Shown here: positions 23,983-35,785 of the stretch, piece by piece
How positions within the stretch are numbered: position 1 is the stretch's first letter
Layout of the letters: each line of letters begins with the position of its first letter
DNA from: Stereum hirsutum FP-91666 SS1
Taxonomy: Eukaryota; Basidiomycota; Agaricomycetes; Russulales; Stereaceae
Direction: 5' to 3'
DNA length: 64,000 nucleotides
Assembly (NCBI RefSeq): GCF_000264905.1
Contig: NW_006763141.1
Coordinates: 800,600 to 864,599, forward strand
Made by a program: the position numbers and the translations under genes
Notes under the pieces: generated by a model
Told to the model about the DNA's origin: nothing
Databases searched by the model: none
What the model saw: the letters and a program-made list of their open reading frames with translations, nothing else

Positions 23983-26900
23983 TCAATCGCTACGCGTGAA
24001 ATTGTCGGTGTGTTCACTAATATGGAACGTCTCATCCTCATCCTCTTCATCGTCAGCATTCGCAGGGTCCCTCGCGTTGAGCACATCCGACTCCACCCAG
24101 GAGTAGCTGTTCGAGCCAAGTGCGAAGAATGGCTCTTGTGCCATCACCCTGGGAATGGTCTCTGGACGTGGATGCTCGTATAGGAACTCGTTGATGCGGA
24201 GGAGCTGCTTGTACTTCTCCCGGTCAGATTCATCGATGACCCCGTAATTCGTGTCAGAGCATCCGGAAACGTGGATCGCGTAGCGGGGATGGGTCACGCC
24301 GGGAACGGGGCGAAGGTCGAGTCGAGTCGAGGTATCCGACACCTGAGAGAAGTCCTTTCCTCCATCGGTGGTCTGGTTTTCCTTGATCATCTGCTGTGCT
24401 GCAGGTTTAGCAGCATAGGCCGAGAGAGTGTTTCGTACGCCGAGATCCATGACGATCGTGATGTATGGGCGGTCATCTCCGTCCGGAAATCTGCCAACGG
24501 GTTCGGGGTGGAAGAAGCCTAGATCTTCAACGTCTATCATGTAGTTTCCAGCTCTGTCGCGTCGCTTGACATGTATAAAAATGGCGGTCATGACCGAGGA
24601 ACCGAGCTTCACGTCACGGAGCAGGACAGGAACGAGGATGTCGATGAAGCTTCCGCCTTTCTGGCAGATGTACGCCATGCCTCGAGCGAATGCTGCGAAC
24701 ATAGAGTGCGTATTGATTACGTGATCGTCTGCAGACTTGACGAAGTGCGTAAACCGGATCCATGCGTCCTTGAAGATGTCTTTGAACTTCTGTCCTTTGC
24801 AGTTCGCTGGATAGCTCTCGAGGATCTGTTGAGCGCGCCCTTCTGAAAATAATTTCTCTATCCAATCCAGAAGGTGGCAACCCAAGCTGAAAAATCGGCT
24901 CTGCTCATCAGGCGTCAAAGGGGGATGAGTTTTCTCAGCTACCGCGAGATCATACGCTTCAGTGACGAGCATGCGGGCGACAACATTTCCCCGTTCACCC
25001 CGATCCAGAAGGCCACGTTCCATATGTTCGAAGAGTATATCGAGCAGCGCCGTCCGCCTCTTCTTGCGCCAAAGGCGAAGTTGTTGTGTAGCAGCCTAGG
25101 AAGTAAGATCGATGTAGCCTTTGCACAGAAGAATTTACCCCAGAGTCCGAAAGGGGGTATAAGCCGACGTACCTCGGCTAGCATTGGTTCGCTAGGATAA
25201 CCAGAACGGAGATACTGACGATGTACAGGGGCTGAAAAGGCAAGGCGCATATGGCTTGCAATGAGACGCGCTTGCACGTCAAACGCCCCGTTCCCTTCAA
25301 TGTACTGCAGACAAAGTCGAACGTCTGCCACAGCTAGTCGCCCGAACGAACTGCAATCTTCGAGTGGCTTTGTGTAGTCTGTCTCCTGTATGAGCTTACT
25401 GCGGAGAGTACAGAGGAACGAATGGATGGCGCGATTCTTTTCTATCTCTGAGATCTGGTTCATGAATGTCCAAAAGCTGAAGGACCTACAGTCAGACATG
25501 TTCAAAGGCATACGGGTGAAAGTGAGAGACTCACTACGGTCGACCGAATCGCGACATGAATCGCACATCTGCGACATCCTTCCGGGTGTGAGCGTCCTGC
25601 TTGACAATAATATTGGGCGCACAATCGAAAGGGGTTTCGGTGATGGGAGCTTGGTGTGCTCCGCTTGATACTGTGGCACCGTCGAAATATTCGGTCCCTC
25701 CTGAAGGCGTGAAGTTGCTGATACGAAACGTGGTTGAAAGAAACACAACGAACATTGGGAAGTCGGTATAGTCGTTCAGAACTGAAAGTAGCACTTTATA
25801 GAGAGATTTTGTGCCTTCGATACATGGAGCCCGAGTTAACTCGTGCGCCGCGTCGAAATATAAGAAGATATTGACGGTGTCCGTGAGTTTATCAACCTTA
25901 GAGGCGAGGGTTTGTGCAAATTTCTTCATGTCTTCGATTGTGCCATCCCTTATAGTAGTTATCGGAGTGTAATTGCACGCAACCATTTTCTAGGAGGACC
26001 CATGTCTAAATCAGAGACGAAGAGAAGGTAAGTTTAGATACTTACTTCAGAAATTTCGACAATGCGCCCATAAAATCCATCGCGTACACCTTCCTCCTCA
26101 AGATGGCCTCGCCACAGGGTCGCTAGTTCCCTTTGAGAGATCTTTGGGCCCTGGTAGACTGCTTCGAGCTCCTCTTTGGCCAGCCGAAACAGGCATCCGA
26201 GGAACAAATGGTATCGAACGTGAACTACATCCTCACGTGGATTGGTACACATGTATCCGCGAACGGCCCGATCAGGAGGAGGATACGCCAAAGCTAAAAA
26301 GGGGTACGAGATCATTGACTGAAGACTAACTCTAACGACGATGTGTCAAGGCCTACCTCGGGACGCAAGTTCAGAGCGTAGGTTGAAAGGGAGAGTAAAC
26401 ACAAGGCGTGCTGTCTCATCTACCATCCTAGATTTACCTGTCCCCGAGCTCTGAATTATCGCCATAGTGTTGTCGTAATCGTGTCTACGGTTTTGTGTCC
26501 ATGTATTCCGCTTCATTTTTAAGACGAGGTCGTACAGATAATGGGCGCTGTCAGTGACGTACGACGTCCTCCACGCGACGCGGATAGCTAAGTATTGTCA
26601 GTGACTGAGTGGAAAGTCTGTAATATTGAGGCTCACCTCGTGCTTGTAGGCCGATTCGTCAGAAAACGTTACTCGCACCAATGAGAGAAGAACTGGCGAC
26701 TTACCAGTTACCGTTTCATTTTCCATCTCTCTGATGTCCCGTGGAACGATATATGGCCGCTTTAAGAAGGCTAACAGATGTTGAGATGGTTAGGTGAGTG
26801 TAAGAAGCTTCATCGGAGGAACACGACATGCATACCAGCGTTCCGAATGTGTTTGAATTTCCGATCATTCCAGGCCTCACGTAAGGCATCCCTAAGTTGA

Positions 26901-27253
26901 GGCCCAGTGATAGACGTCGCTTGTGAAAAATAAGCCAGACGTTCATTGTTGCTAGCATCGAAGTTAGTAACGCGCCAATCTTTATGGGTGGCCCGCCAGT
27001 GGCCCTGTGCGACGGCCGCCCAGAGAATGTCGGCAGCATGCTGATCGGAGAGGTGCTCGACTGCACCCAGCTCGTATTTGAATTCCATGAGCAACGCTAA
27101 GGTTCCGCAGTCCCTCATAAAGCAGAGTTCGTCCGTGTCGTTATCAGAAACTTGCGCAAGCATAAGATGAGGACGTTTAGCATCGGAGATGTCAATGTCG
27201 TCGTGGGATCGCTTGTGGATAGGCTGAGAAGCGGGACGTGAAGAGTTGGACAT
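23983..27253 (-). CDS. P-loop NTPase / PD-(D/E)XK-like protein, copy A (degenerate catalytic residues)
   Basis: Member of a large basidiomycete family I know only as hypothetical proteins. The start MSNSSRPASQPIHKRS (27251-27253) matches copy B (MSNSS). Several exons follow: an N-terminal regulatory region ending KHIRNAG; Walker A IIQSSGTGKSRMVDE (about 26410-26455); Walker B IFLYFDAAHEL (about 25840-25870), where the usual DE is DA; sensor-like FVVFLSTT; TETPFDCAPNI; FMSRFGRP; SGYPSEPMLAE; and a C-terminal exon starting in MERGLLDRGERG. The C-terminal part has ID..VPVLL followed by AIFIHVKRR, resembling a restriction-endonuclease fold core, but with His where copy B has Gln. Frames are open throughout. 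The architecture resembles crinkler/RHS-type effectors derived from transposon proteins; that link is inference. Copy B lies upstream of it (higher coordinates) in the same orientation. Confidence 0.8.
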
Positions 27254-27730
27254 CGTTGGGGGATGGTCTATCGCGAGCGCTCTGTGGAGTAAGTATATGA
27301 AGTTGCTTGCGAAGTTGAGCCGGCAATGTCCGCCGCCGCGTGTCAAACCGCATTGTTTGTGCCCTCGGCTTCTGCCGCCAAGTGTAAATCATGCGCAACC
27401 AAAAAGCAACGTACTTAAGCATTGTTTTACTTCTATGGCAATAGTTCTTCACGTTCTGGCGAGATTTTCAACCGACGTGCTGTTGCTCAAGATGTGTGCT
27501 TACTAAGTACTTCACGTACAGTCTGTGCAGGCACTGCCTGGAACAAGCCTGGAATCTCTTGCTCAGTTGAAGCTCTTATATAACGTCTCATGTTCAGCCA
27601 CGACTCATATAGTAGTCACAACATACTCAGTACTTAGTGAAGTAGTACCACATAGACGTACGCAATATCGAGAAACACAGAGACATCAAACATCAGTCAA
27701 ATAGGAACTGAACAACATTCCCGTGACAGT
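27254..27730. other. Upstream flank of NTPase copy A
   Basis: About 480 bp between the start of copy A and the left terminal inverted repeat of the inserted element. It must contain the promoter of copy A. No motif is clear enough to name. Confidence 0.4.
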
Positions 27731-28096
27731 GTCGCAAAACTTGCATCTGGCTGGTCTTGCATGATGTTGCCAAACCATGCCTGAACATCCCCGCCAGGGA
27801 AACAGAGCCTGATCAGGGTTCCCGAGCTTTAGAAAGGGGATGAGCGGGCTGGTCAGGCCAATCAGGCCTGATCAGCCTGACGGACCTGCACAGGCGTTAT
27901 ACGGCGTGTTGCGGGCTGAGCAGTCCTGACGACGATATATAGGAATAATAGAAAAAGGATGTTTCATCTTTTTGTACCTCTCCTTGTACCCCTCTGTAGT
28001 ATCCTTTTCTTACTCATGTAGTGCTCTTACCTTTATTCCTTACTTTCCTTACGAATTGTACTCGCTAGAAGTCTCTTATAGACCACAAGTATCAGG

Positions 28097-28190
28097 CCAG
28101 CGAGGGATTCGAACACCCGACTTGTGTTATGCTGCTCACGTCCTTGCGTTGGAGTCGCGAAACAGACCACTGCGTCATCGCGGAGTGGTC
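28097..28190 (-). other. tRNA-like module (A box and B box) inside the TIR element
   Basis: On the minus strand an A-box-like TGACGCAGTGG (28167-28177) is followed 52 nt later by a good B box GTTCGAATCCC (28103-28113). The acceptor ends do not pair, the T stem has a mismatch and the anticodon arm is irregular, so this is not a working tRNA. It may be a decayed tRNA or the head of a SINE captured by the element. Confidence 0.45.
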
Positions 28191-28390
28191 TATACTGGAA
28201 ATGCTCTAAATATATCGTGGTCTTTCGTGGCGCGAAATGCATGCCCACAATGCTCCGCCAGATCTTTCACCCCTCATCTTCCCTCTCTTGAGGTCGAGGC
28301 GGCCTAGCAAGGTCCCTGTAGTCCAGTATACTATTTCAGCGATCAGACATGGTCAGGCCTCTTCAGCACTGGCCAATGGCATCAGAGCTA

Positions 28391-28545
28391 TGTACAGACA
28401 TTATTAGCCAGGATCAGCCCTGCTCAGCCGATGGCTCCAAAATGACCAGTCCTTGCCAGTCCTGCTCAGCTCTGTTCAGCAGACGACTTCAAGATGACCA
28501 GCCCGCACCAGCCTTGCTCAGCCCTGCTCAGGCCCGATGTGGGCT
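28391..28545. repeat. Three diverged 52-bp tandem units
   Basis: Units start near 28391, 28442 and 28494, each beginning ATG(T/A)CCAG-like sequence and sharing CAGC(C/T)CTG(C/T)TCAGC with a GA.G.CT.CAA tail in the first two. They lie in the right subterminal part of the TIR element. Confidence 0.6.
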
Positions 28546-28749
28546 GGTCCGGTCATGCACGCTCCCTGTTCAGGCATTATGACTGCTATCAGGCTTCGCT
28601 ATGGCTGACCAGCCAAATGCAAGTTTTGCGACAAGATAACGAGCGAAAACGACAACGAGACCATATTCAACACGACATGTTTGATAGCGGAGGGCGGAAA
28701 AGCAAATTCAAAGTAAATAAATAACCGGTAGGAGTCATCCGTTATCACA

Positions 28750-31700
28750 TCAAGTATTCCTTTCTTCGTATGCACCTACCCAGAACCGGCGCTCGTTAAC
28801 GCCGAGTTCAGATGGAGAGACACCCTCCACATTCAGCACGTTTGACTCGACCCAGTCGTAGCTGTTCTTGCCGAGCGCAAACATAGGCTTCAGGTTCATC
28901 ACCTGGGGAATGGTCTCCGGCCGAGGATGTTCATACAAGAACTCGTTGATGCGAAGTAGCTCCTGGTATCTCTGTCGGTCTGCATCCTCAATTACCTTGA
29001 ACAGTGTATTGGAGCATCCTTTTACGCCGACTTCGTAGCGTGGATGTCCTTTCACGGGAGCCTCAGGCTGGGGACCGCGGCGCTGACTGTAGCTCGATGG
29101 CGGCGGTGTATGGGAGACAGTGATCTTTGAAGGACTAAGAGGTCGAGTAGGTGTGAAGGTAGGCGCTACCTGGGGGAGGTTGGCCTTGTTTTTGTGTCTT
29201 TTGATCACATCCTGAGCAGCGAGAGTGGCGTAAGCAGGAAGGTTCGGCTGTACGCCGAGATCCATGATAAGCGTGATGTACGGGCGGGTATCTTTTGCTA
29301 ACTTGTCGGGCCCCTCCTTGTGGAAAAACTTCAAGGCCTCGGCGTCTATCTTATAATCCCCGGCCCTCTTGCGCCGTTTGACTTGGACGAATATGGCGGT
29401 CATGACCCACGGACTGAGTTTGGCATTCATGAGAAGGACTGGAAGGATAAAGTCGATGGCACTCTGGCCGTTCCCACAGGTAAACGCCATGCCGCGGGCG
29501 AAGGCTGCAAACATGGAGTGCGTGTTGATAATGTGATCGTCGGCGGCTTTGGCGAAATGAGTGAAGCGAAGCCTTGCATCTTTGAAAACATCTTCGAGCC
29601 TTTGTCCTGCGCAGTTCGCTGGTGTGCTATCGAGGATGGCAGTGGCGACCTCCTGCTGGAAGAACTGTTGGATCCACCCCACAACAGTGCAACCATCACT
29701 AAAGTGTGCCTTGCCTTCTGCCTTGCCTTCTTCGATGACTGCACGATCATAGGCCTCGGTAACAAGCATACGCGCTACGGCTTCTCCGCGTTCTCCTCGA
29801 TCTAGAAGGCCGTTTTTCATATGCTCGCTGAGTATGTCGAAGAACGCCGTCTGTCTCTCGGTGCGCCAAAGGTGCAGTTGTCTTGAGGCAGCCTAGCAAA
29901 TCACGAACGGAACATGATCAGACTGTCTGGATAGATGGTTACAAGGGGATACGTTCACATACCTCGGCCAATATCGGCTCACTTGGATATCCAGAACGGA
30001 AGTATTCACGGTGTGCTGGTATGGAGTAGGCAATGCGCATGTGGCTTTTGATGAGCTGCGCTTGAGAATTCAGCGACCGATTACCCTCCACGAGCGGTTC
30101 ATACTCTAGATTCAGCCGGACGTCGAGAACGGCCAACCTTCCGAGCGCAGTGTATTCCGCCATAGGTTTCGAGATATCTTTATCACTGAGAAGCTTGCCT
30201 CTGAGGGTTCCGATGAATGTGTCGATCGAACGATTCCCATCGACGCCAGCTATCTGCTCCATCCAGGTCCAAAAACTAGAGAGTGATGTTCAACATGAGA
30301 CGCGGAGGGGGGACGAAGAGTGCTGTTAGAGACTTACAGGGGCCGACCAAATCGTGCCATGAAACGCACGTCCGCCACATCCTCCAAGGTGTGCGTGTCC
30401 GGCTTGACTAGGATGTTGGGAGCGCAGTCGAATGGGGTCTCGGTGATTGGTGCTTGGTGAGCTCCGCTAGCAAGAGTACGTGCGGAATCCTTGAGGCCTA
30501 ACGGTGGTGCGAACGCGCCGACATGAGATGTGGTAGAGAGGAATACGACAAACATTGGTAGCTCCAGGAATTCATTGAGCACTGAACGCAAGACCTTGTA
30601 TAGGGTGTACGATTTTGCGCGATCGAATGGATTACGCTCAGTCAACACGTGAGCCTCGTCGAAGTATATGAAGATATCAACATTTCCTTGGAGATTGCTA
30701 GCTTTATCGCGGAGAGTTCCATGGAGCTTTCTGCATGCTTGGATCGCTTTGCTCGTCATGTCTGTGAGCGCGCCCTCTTGATTCACGGCAGATTTAGTCT
30801 ACACAAATGGTTACTAAACAAACGCGCGATAAACATGCCACAACGAAAACTCGATTGACTTACTTTCTCATATTCCTCAGTAGAGATAAGGACGACGTGC
30901 CTGTAGAATTCGTCTCGAAAGTGTCCGGTCTTGAGATGATCCCGCCACAGGTCCGCCAATTTGTCCTTCTCCAACTTTCCATCCCCGTAGAGTGTCGAAA
31001 GTTCTTTTTCCGCGGAATTGAAGAGGACCATGAGGAAGGCGTGGTAACAGGTCCGGACGGAGATATCAGTCATATCTTGAGACAGCAGGTAGTTACGGAC
31101 AGAGGGATCAGGGGAGGGATATGACATAACTAACAAAAACAAAGCGATAGTGATGCAGATCAGATGTGGCATCTCGCTGCTAATGGTATCAGCACTCACA
31201 GTGAGAGGCAGTGTCATCACGTAGATTGAAGGGAAGCGTGAAGATAAAGCGCGCTGCCTCGTCTACCATCCTAGACTTTCCAGTCCCCGAGCTCTGCACG
31301 ATGGCTACAGTATTCCCGTAGTCTATGTTCTTGTTTTGCTTCATCTTTTCCAACATATTACAAAAATGTTCAGCAGTAGAGGTAACATACTCCCTTTCCC
31401 AAGCGCCACGCACAGCTGGAAATTGCGAGTGGCTAAATGAAAACCGAACTCATTACTTTGCGGGCCCGACTTACCTCGTGCTTTTGGATCGATGCGTTAT
31501 TACAATGGATTTGTTGGTCGAGTCCGTTGTACAGAGTCCGTGAGAGGAAGAAAGAAGGCGATGACTTACCAGCCGGCGTATGTTCGTCTTCAACTGGCCT
31601 GACGGCTGGATCAATAAATGGCTGCCGTAAAAAGGCTAGTAGACGACATTAAGAACGACCAGAAGAATTTTCGGGTGAAATTGTGTACATACCGGCATTT

Positions 31701-32128
31701 CGTATATATTTGAAAGAATTCTCTTGCAAGGCGCTCACGAAGGCTTCTTTGAGGGCGGGGCCAGCGACTACGAGCGCCTTCTTGAATAAAGAGAGTCGAT
31801 TAGTGCTGCCTTGTGGTGTGTTCCACTCTGAGTGAAGATTGGTAGTGTCAAGCGCCCCACTTATGATGAGCCAGAGGAGATCGCCGGACTGTTGGTCGGT
31901 GAGAGATTTGACATTTTCGTCTAATTTCCACCCGAAGCGCATAGGGCCTATCATAACGCGGACGTCGTCATCCATCTTGGCGTGGTACTCGTCTGGATCG
32001 GGACGAGAATCAGGGATTTGAGGAAGCATCAGATGAAAGCGTTTGACAAAGCGAGGCTCAGAGATGTCGTCACGAGATAGATTGTGAGAAGACTGGAGGA
32101 AATAGCTTGAAGGTGAGGAATTAGACAT
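28750..32128 (-). CDS. P-loop NTPase / PD-(D/E)XK-like protein, copy B (canonical residues)
   Basis: Paralog of the copy at 23983-27253 with the same domain order. Start MSNSSPSSYFLQSSHN (32126-32128). N-terminal region ends KYIRNAGM; Walker A AIVQSSGTGKSRMVDEAARF (about 31260-31315); Walker B IFIYFDEAHVL with the normal DE (Glu codon 30655-30657); FVVFLSTTSHVG; TETPFDCAPNILVKPD; FMARFGRPL; SGYPSEPILAEV; then MKNGLLDRGERGEAVARMLV. The C-terminal domain has AIDFILPVLL and AIFVQVKRR (Gln codon 29383-29385), compatible with the D...(E/Q)xK core of restriction-endonuclease-fold nucleases. A Pro-rich linker precedes the last 100 residues, which share EFLYEHPRPETIP with copy A. All exons are open. 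Likely an ATP-dependent nuclease-type protein; cellular role unknown. The frame also extends upstream of 32128 without a Met-supported homology. Confidence 0.82.
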
Positions 32129-32771
32129 CGGCGTTGGTGACTTCACGATTGCATTTACATAACCTAATCGGGGTCCGAAAGCGCTCGGCAATATCCGTCC
32201 TGTGTCAACCCTCCCACATTTGATGGAATCACAGACGTACTTGAGAACAATTTCGTCCAGTGTGCTTACCGCCTCGATGCATCGCAGACTCTGTAAGAGA
32301 CGATTCTTCGTCGTACAATAGCAGAAGACTGTGGCGTCGTTTGAAACATGCATACGCGCGGCATCTACTTCGCGAACGAGGATGAGACCAGAGAGCATTG
32401 CCCTGTTCTGAGTCCAGGGTTTCGACTTCCTCCAGCTTGCATCTTCCGCTGCGACTGTTTCGTCTGCATCACGATCAATCCGTTCAACCTTCAAACACCA
32501 GAATCGCCCACGTCACACGAATCCAACAGCAACGATAGCAAGTAAACAAAAAGGTATCCCTCCGTATTATAGAGCGGTATCAAGCATCCTACACAATGGT
32601 TGCACACGGGGCTCATCAGCAATATGACACCTACAACAAACAGACAGACGCCACTAGCAGCCAGAACACAGCGGCACCTACAACAACAAACGCTTGAAGC
32701 TGTAAAAGAGATATATGCAAACAAGATGGGTCTATAACGCTGTTCGTGGTATAGATGCCGAGGCGCTCTAC
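32129..32771. other. Interval between NTPase copy B and permease
   Basis: Promoter side of copy B and 3' flank of the permease gene. Open frames on both strands overlap each other and show no domain. Confidence 0.4.
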
Positions 32772-35700
32772 TTAATCCGACATCTTCGTTTTCTTCGTTT
32801 CTGCGTCTTCGTTCTCGATCTCTGGGACGGAAGACGTGCTCGGGTGTGCATCGCCTTCGTGGAGGTTCGATTGGGGGCCGTGATAATGTCGGTGGGCGCT
32901 GTATATCGAGCAGAGATAAGCCAACATAACGATATACGCGCGAAAGTGTGGAATGGGAGTGCATCGATGTGATGGGACAGGCGAGAGGGAGAAGGAGTGG
33001 AGAAGATAGGAAGCGCGAGACGTACCCAAGAACAAACCACGTTCCCGCTAGAATAACAACACTGCCCGTAATAACCGCCGCATAGTTCATAGTATCCTTC
33101 GTGACAGGAAGCACCGTCGGTATCGAGAAGATTACCGTCACGAACAGCGTCCACATGATACAGTTAAGGTTGACCTAGATTCCAAACAAGCAGCGCATGA
33201 GAGCCAGGGAGAGCAAACAGGACGGAAGACGACGTACCGCCCATCCAAGAAGACCATCTCCCATGTAGAAAGGACCTGGCTTGAACGTCACTTCAGGATG
33301 ACCTTGGAATATACGGCGCCTGGAAGAGAACCCCACCACACCATTAGCTCCCTACCCCACAGACTTAGCAGAGCGTATTGTACTCACAATGCAATCGGCA
33401 CAATATAACTCAGATCCAGCGCCATCGCCGTCAACGAGAAGATCGCATTCGCCGCCACCGGGCTCGCGAAGTCCAAGAACCCAGGCAAAATACTGAGAAC
33501 CGTCGTGAACCAGATCGCACGGATCGGCGTGTGCGTCCTCGTGCTGACTTTTCCGAAGAAGCCGCCGTCTGGGAGACCATGGTCGCGGGAGAAGGCATAG
33601 ACGGTTCGGGAGCAGGCTTGGAGGGCTGTTTGAACGACGAAGAAAGCGGTGAAGCAGACCCATACCCAGAGGAAGAGGGAGCCGCCGGCGCCCATGCGAA
33701 GGTACATGATCTGGCGGTGAAAGAGTGGTTGAAAGAATGATGATTAGTGGCGGCGTGAGATGTGTGGGGCTGAATGTGGGTACGCACCTGGAGGAATGCA
33801 GAGCCCGATGCACCGGGGAGGTCCTCTCTGTAGAGGTGGAAGGCGAAGGTAAACTCAGATGCTCAAGGACAGGGCAGGTAAACAAGCGACGTACAGTGGT
33901 CCGGAGCACAACACTAGCACGATGTTGAGCAACCATCCAAGAATACCGGTACCAGCAACTATTCACGAGCATGATGCATGAGTTATTTTGGCGATACAAA
34001 ATTAGGGAGGCTCGGAACGCACCTGCGATGAAGATAGCTGCAGGAGCGGCGTAAGCAGCGCGCTTGACTTCTTCACTGTGAAGAACAGCGTCAGTGAGTA
34101 TATTTTCCTCGCGGTCCAGAGAGTTATCAGTGTACGTACGATATATGTGCGGTCGCATCGTAATCCTATAACCAAACAGAACATGAGTGATAAGCCTCGC
34201 TACTTTCCCGCGAGTCAAACTGCGTCAAATCAAGAACATACCGTCATCTAGATAAACAGCACCACAATCAGTCAGTTTTCAGAGCCTTCTCGTGAAGGAA
34301 TACAAACAACTTACAGTCCACTGAACAGACAAAAGACCGAACAAGAACGCCAGACCCGTGTTCCAACCACCTGTCTGATTGATGATACCATCGGTTCCGA
34401 ACACATAGGAAGCAGCGTGCATCTCGGACCGGGGAGTCGTCGCCAACAACGTGATGATGATGACTGCATAACGGACAACAGGATGACAGTAAAAGCCAAT
34501 CAGCGGGTGACGTTCGTAGAGTGACAGAAAGGCTTGAAAGAGAAGTTGAACGCACCGACTGTGGCGCCGAGATTGATGAAAACGAAGCCGGCCGTGAGAC
34601 GTGCGAGCCACCGGGTGGCAAGACAGTTCTGTTCGTTTGTCATATAAAAAGATAGAATTGAAGGTTGAGTGAGAATCGAAGTCTGATAGTGAGGGGTCAG
34701 GGTTGATGATTGAATTAAGCTGAGACGTACGAGGATACCGTGAACGACGAGTAGGCCGACGAAGAGGCCGACGGTCTTTCCCTGAGTGACCTCATAGTCG
34801 CCACCCTTACCGACAACAACGGCTGCCCAGATCATTCTGTTACAAACAGGCCGCAAATGTAATGTGAGCAACGGGAACGCATAGGACGAGTAAAATAGTC
34901 TGCACGTACCCTGAGAGACCGAACTCCGTAGATGCGACACCAGCGACTTGTCCCAAGATATTTAGCCATCCAACAATCCAGCCGACCTACAGAATTATGT
35001 TTTCGTCATCAACAAACGTACTCCAGGGTTAACACGAACACAAATTGACGGCAGACTTACAATTGGACGATACTTTTTCGGACACAGCTGTGCGGACGCG
35101 GTATATCTGAATACAGGGTCAGTATGAGATGCTAGCAAGATGGTCTCGAGCACACTGGGAGGTGCCGTTTAAGAGAAAAATGGGCCAACAACTTACAGTC
35201 CACCACATGTTGGGAATGCGCTCACGATCTCCGCAATACTGGCACCTTAAACGCCAGATGAATAGGGTAAGTAACTCCGTTGTGTTAATGGGGATAAACC
35301 ACAGCATCTTATAGGAACGATCACACATACCGAGAGTAAAGCACATGCATGCTCCAAGAATCCAACACCAAGTGACCTGAACAGGGAAAGACGCTTATCT
35401 GAATATGCTGCAGTGGGGTCTGGGAGGGAATGAAGCGTACAGATGAGGGGCCGCCAAGGGTGAGCGGTGTGTTGAAGGTCGTCGCGACCGATGAGCAAAG
35501 ACCCTGTGAGGAGACAAGCAAGCGGTCAGATAACGCAGATTTTTCTTCCTGATGAGTGAAATGGACGTACCATGATACTGAATGCAAAACTGATCTGAAA
35601 TCCGCCAGATAATCGACCACCATAAATCTTATCACCCAGCCTCTCCTTCCGAGCGAAAAACAGAGACGTACCGTAGCGAGATTGCTAAACTCGCGCTTGA

Positions 35701-35785
35701 AGGATGGGACGTAACCCAACGCCTCCAATTCCCTGTCATCGTCTGTCTCGAAAGAGCCTCCTCGTTCTTGGTCGTGGGTATCCAT
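32772..35785 (-). CDS. APC-family amino acid/GABA/choline permease
   Basis: Plasma-membrane transporter of the amino acid-polyamine-organocation superfamily with about 12 helices. Start ATG at 35783-35785: MDTHDQERGGSFETDDDRE, an acidic cytosolic N terminus, then LEALGYVPSFKREFSNLAT, typical of fungal UGA4/HNM1-like permeases. Following exons give SSVATTFNTPLTLGGPSSV, SIAEIVSAFPTCGGLY, KYRPIVGWIVGWLN, VASTEFGLSG, LATRWLARLTAGFVF, DYDATAHISEEVKRAAYAAP (a hallmark of this subfamily) and SRTVYAFSRDHGLPDGGFFGKV. The end is PEVTFKPGPFYMGD..GWAVNLNCIMWTLFVTVIFSIP and a hydrophilic acidic tail ending KKTKMSD. All exon joins stay in frame. Substrate cannot be decided among GABA, choline and other amino acids. 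Confidence 0.9.

Larger units (their letters stand above)
27731..28632. mobile_element. Non-autonomous TIR element (about 0.9 kb)
   Basis: The left end (27731-27756, gtcgcaaaacttgcatctgg plus ctggtc) is repeated inverted at the right end (28607-28632) with 25 of 26 positions identical. Inside, both subterminal regions are crowded with short CTGATCAG, GCTCAG, GCTGGTC and GACCAGC motifs, as expected of transposase-binding subterminal repeats, and the right half holds about three 52-bp tandem units. No transposase frame is present, so it would depend on another element. I see no clear target-site duplication; only AG flanks both sides if one more T is counted into each end. It sits exactly between the two NTPase paralogs. 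Confidence 0.75.
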
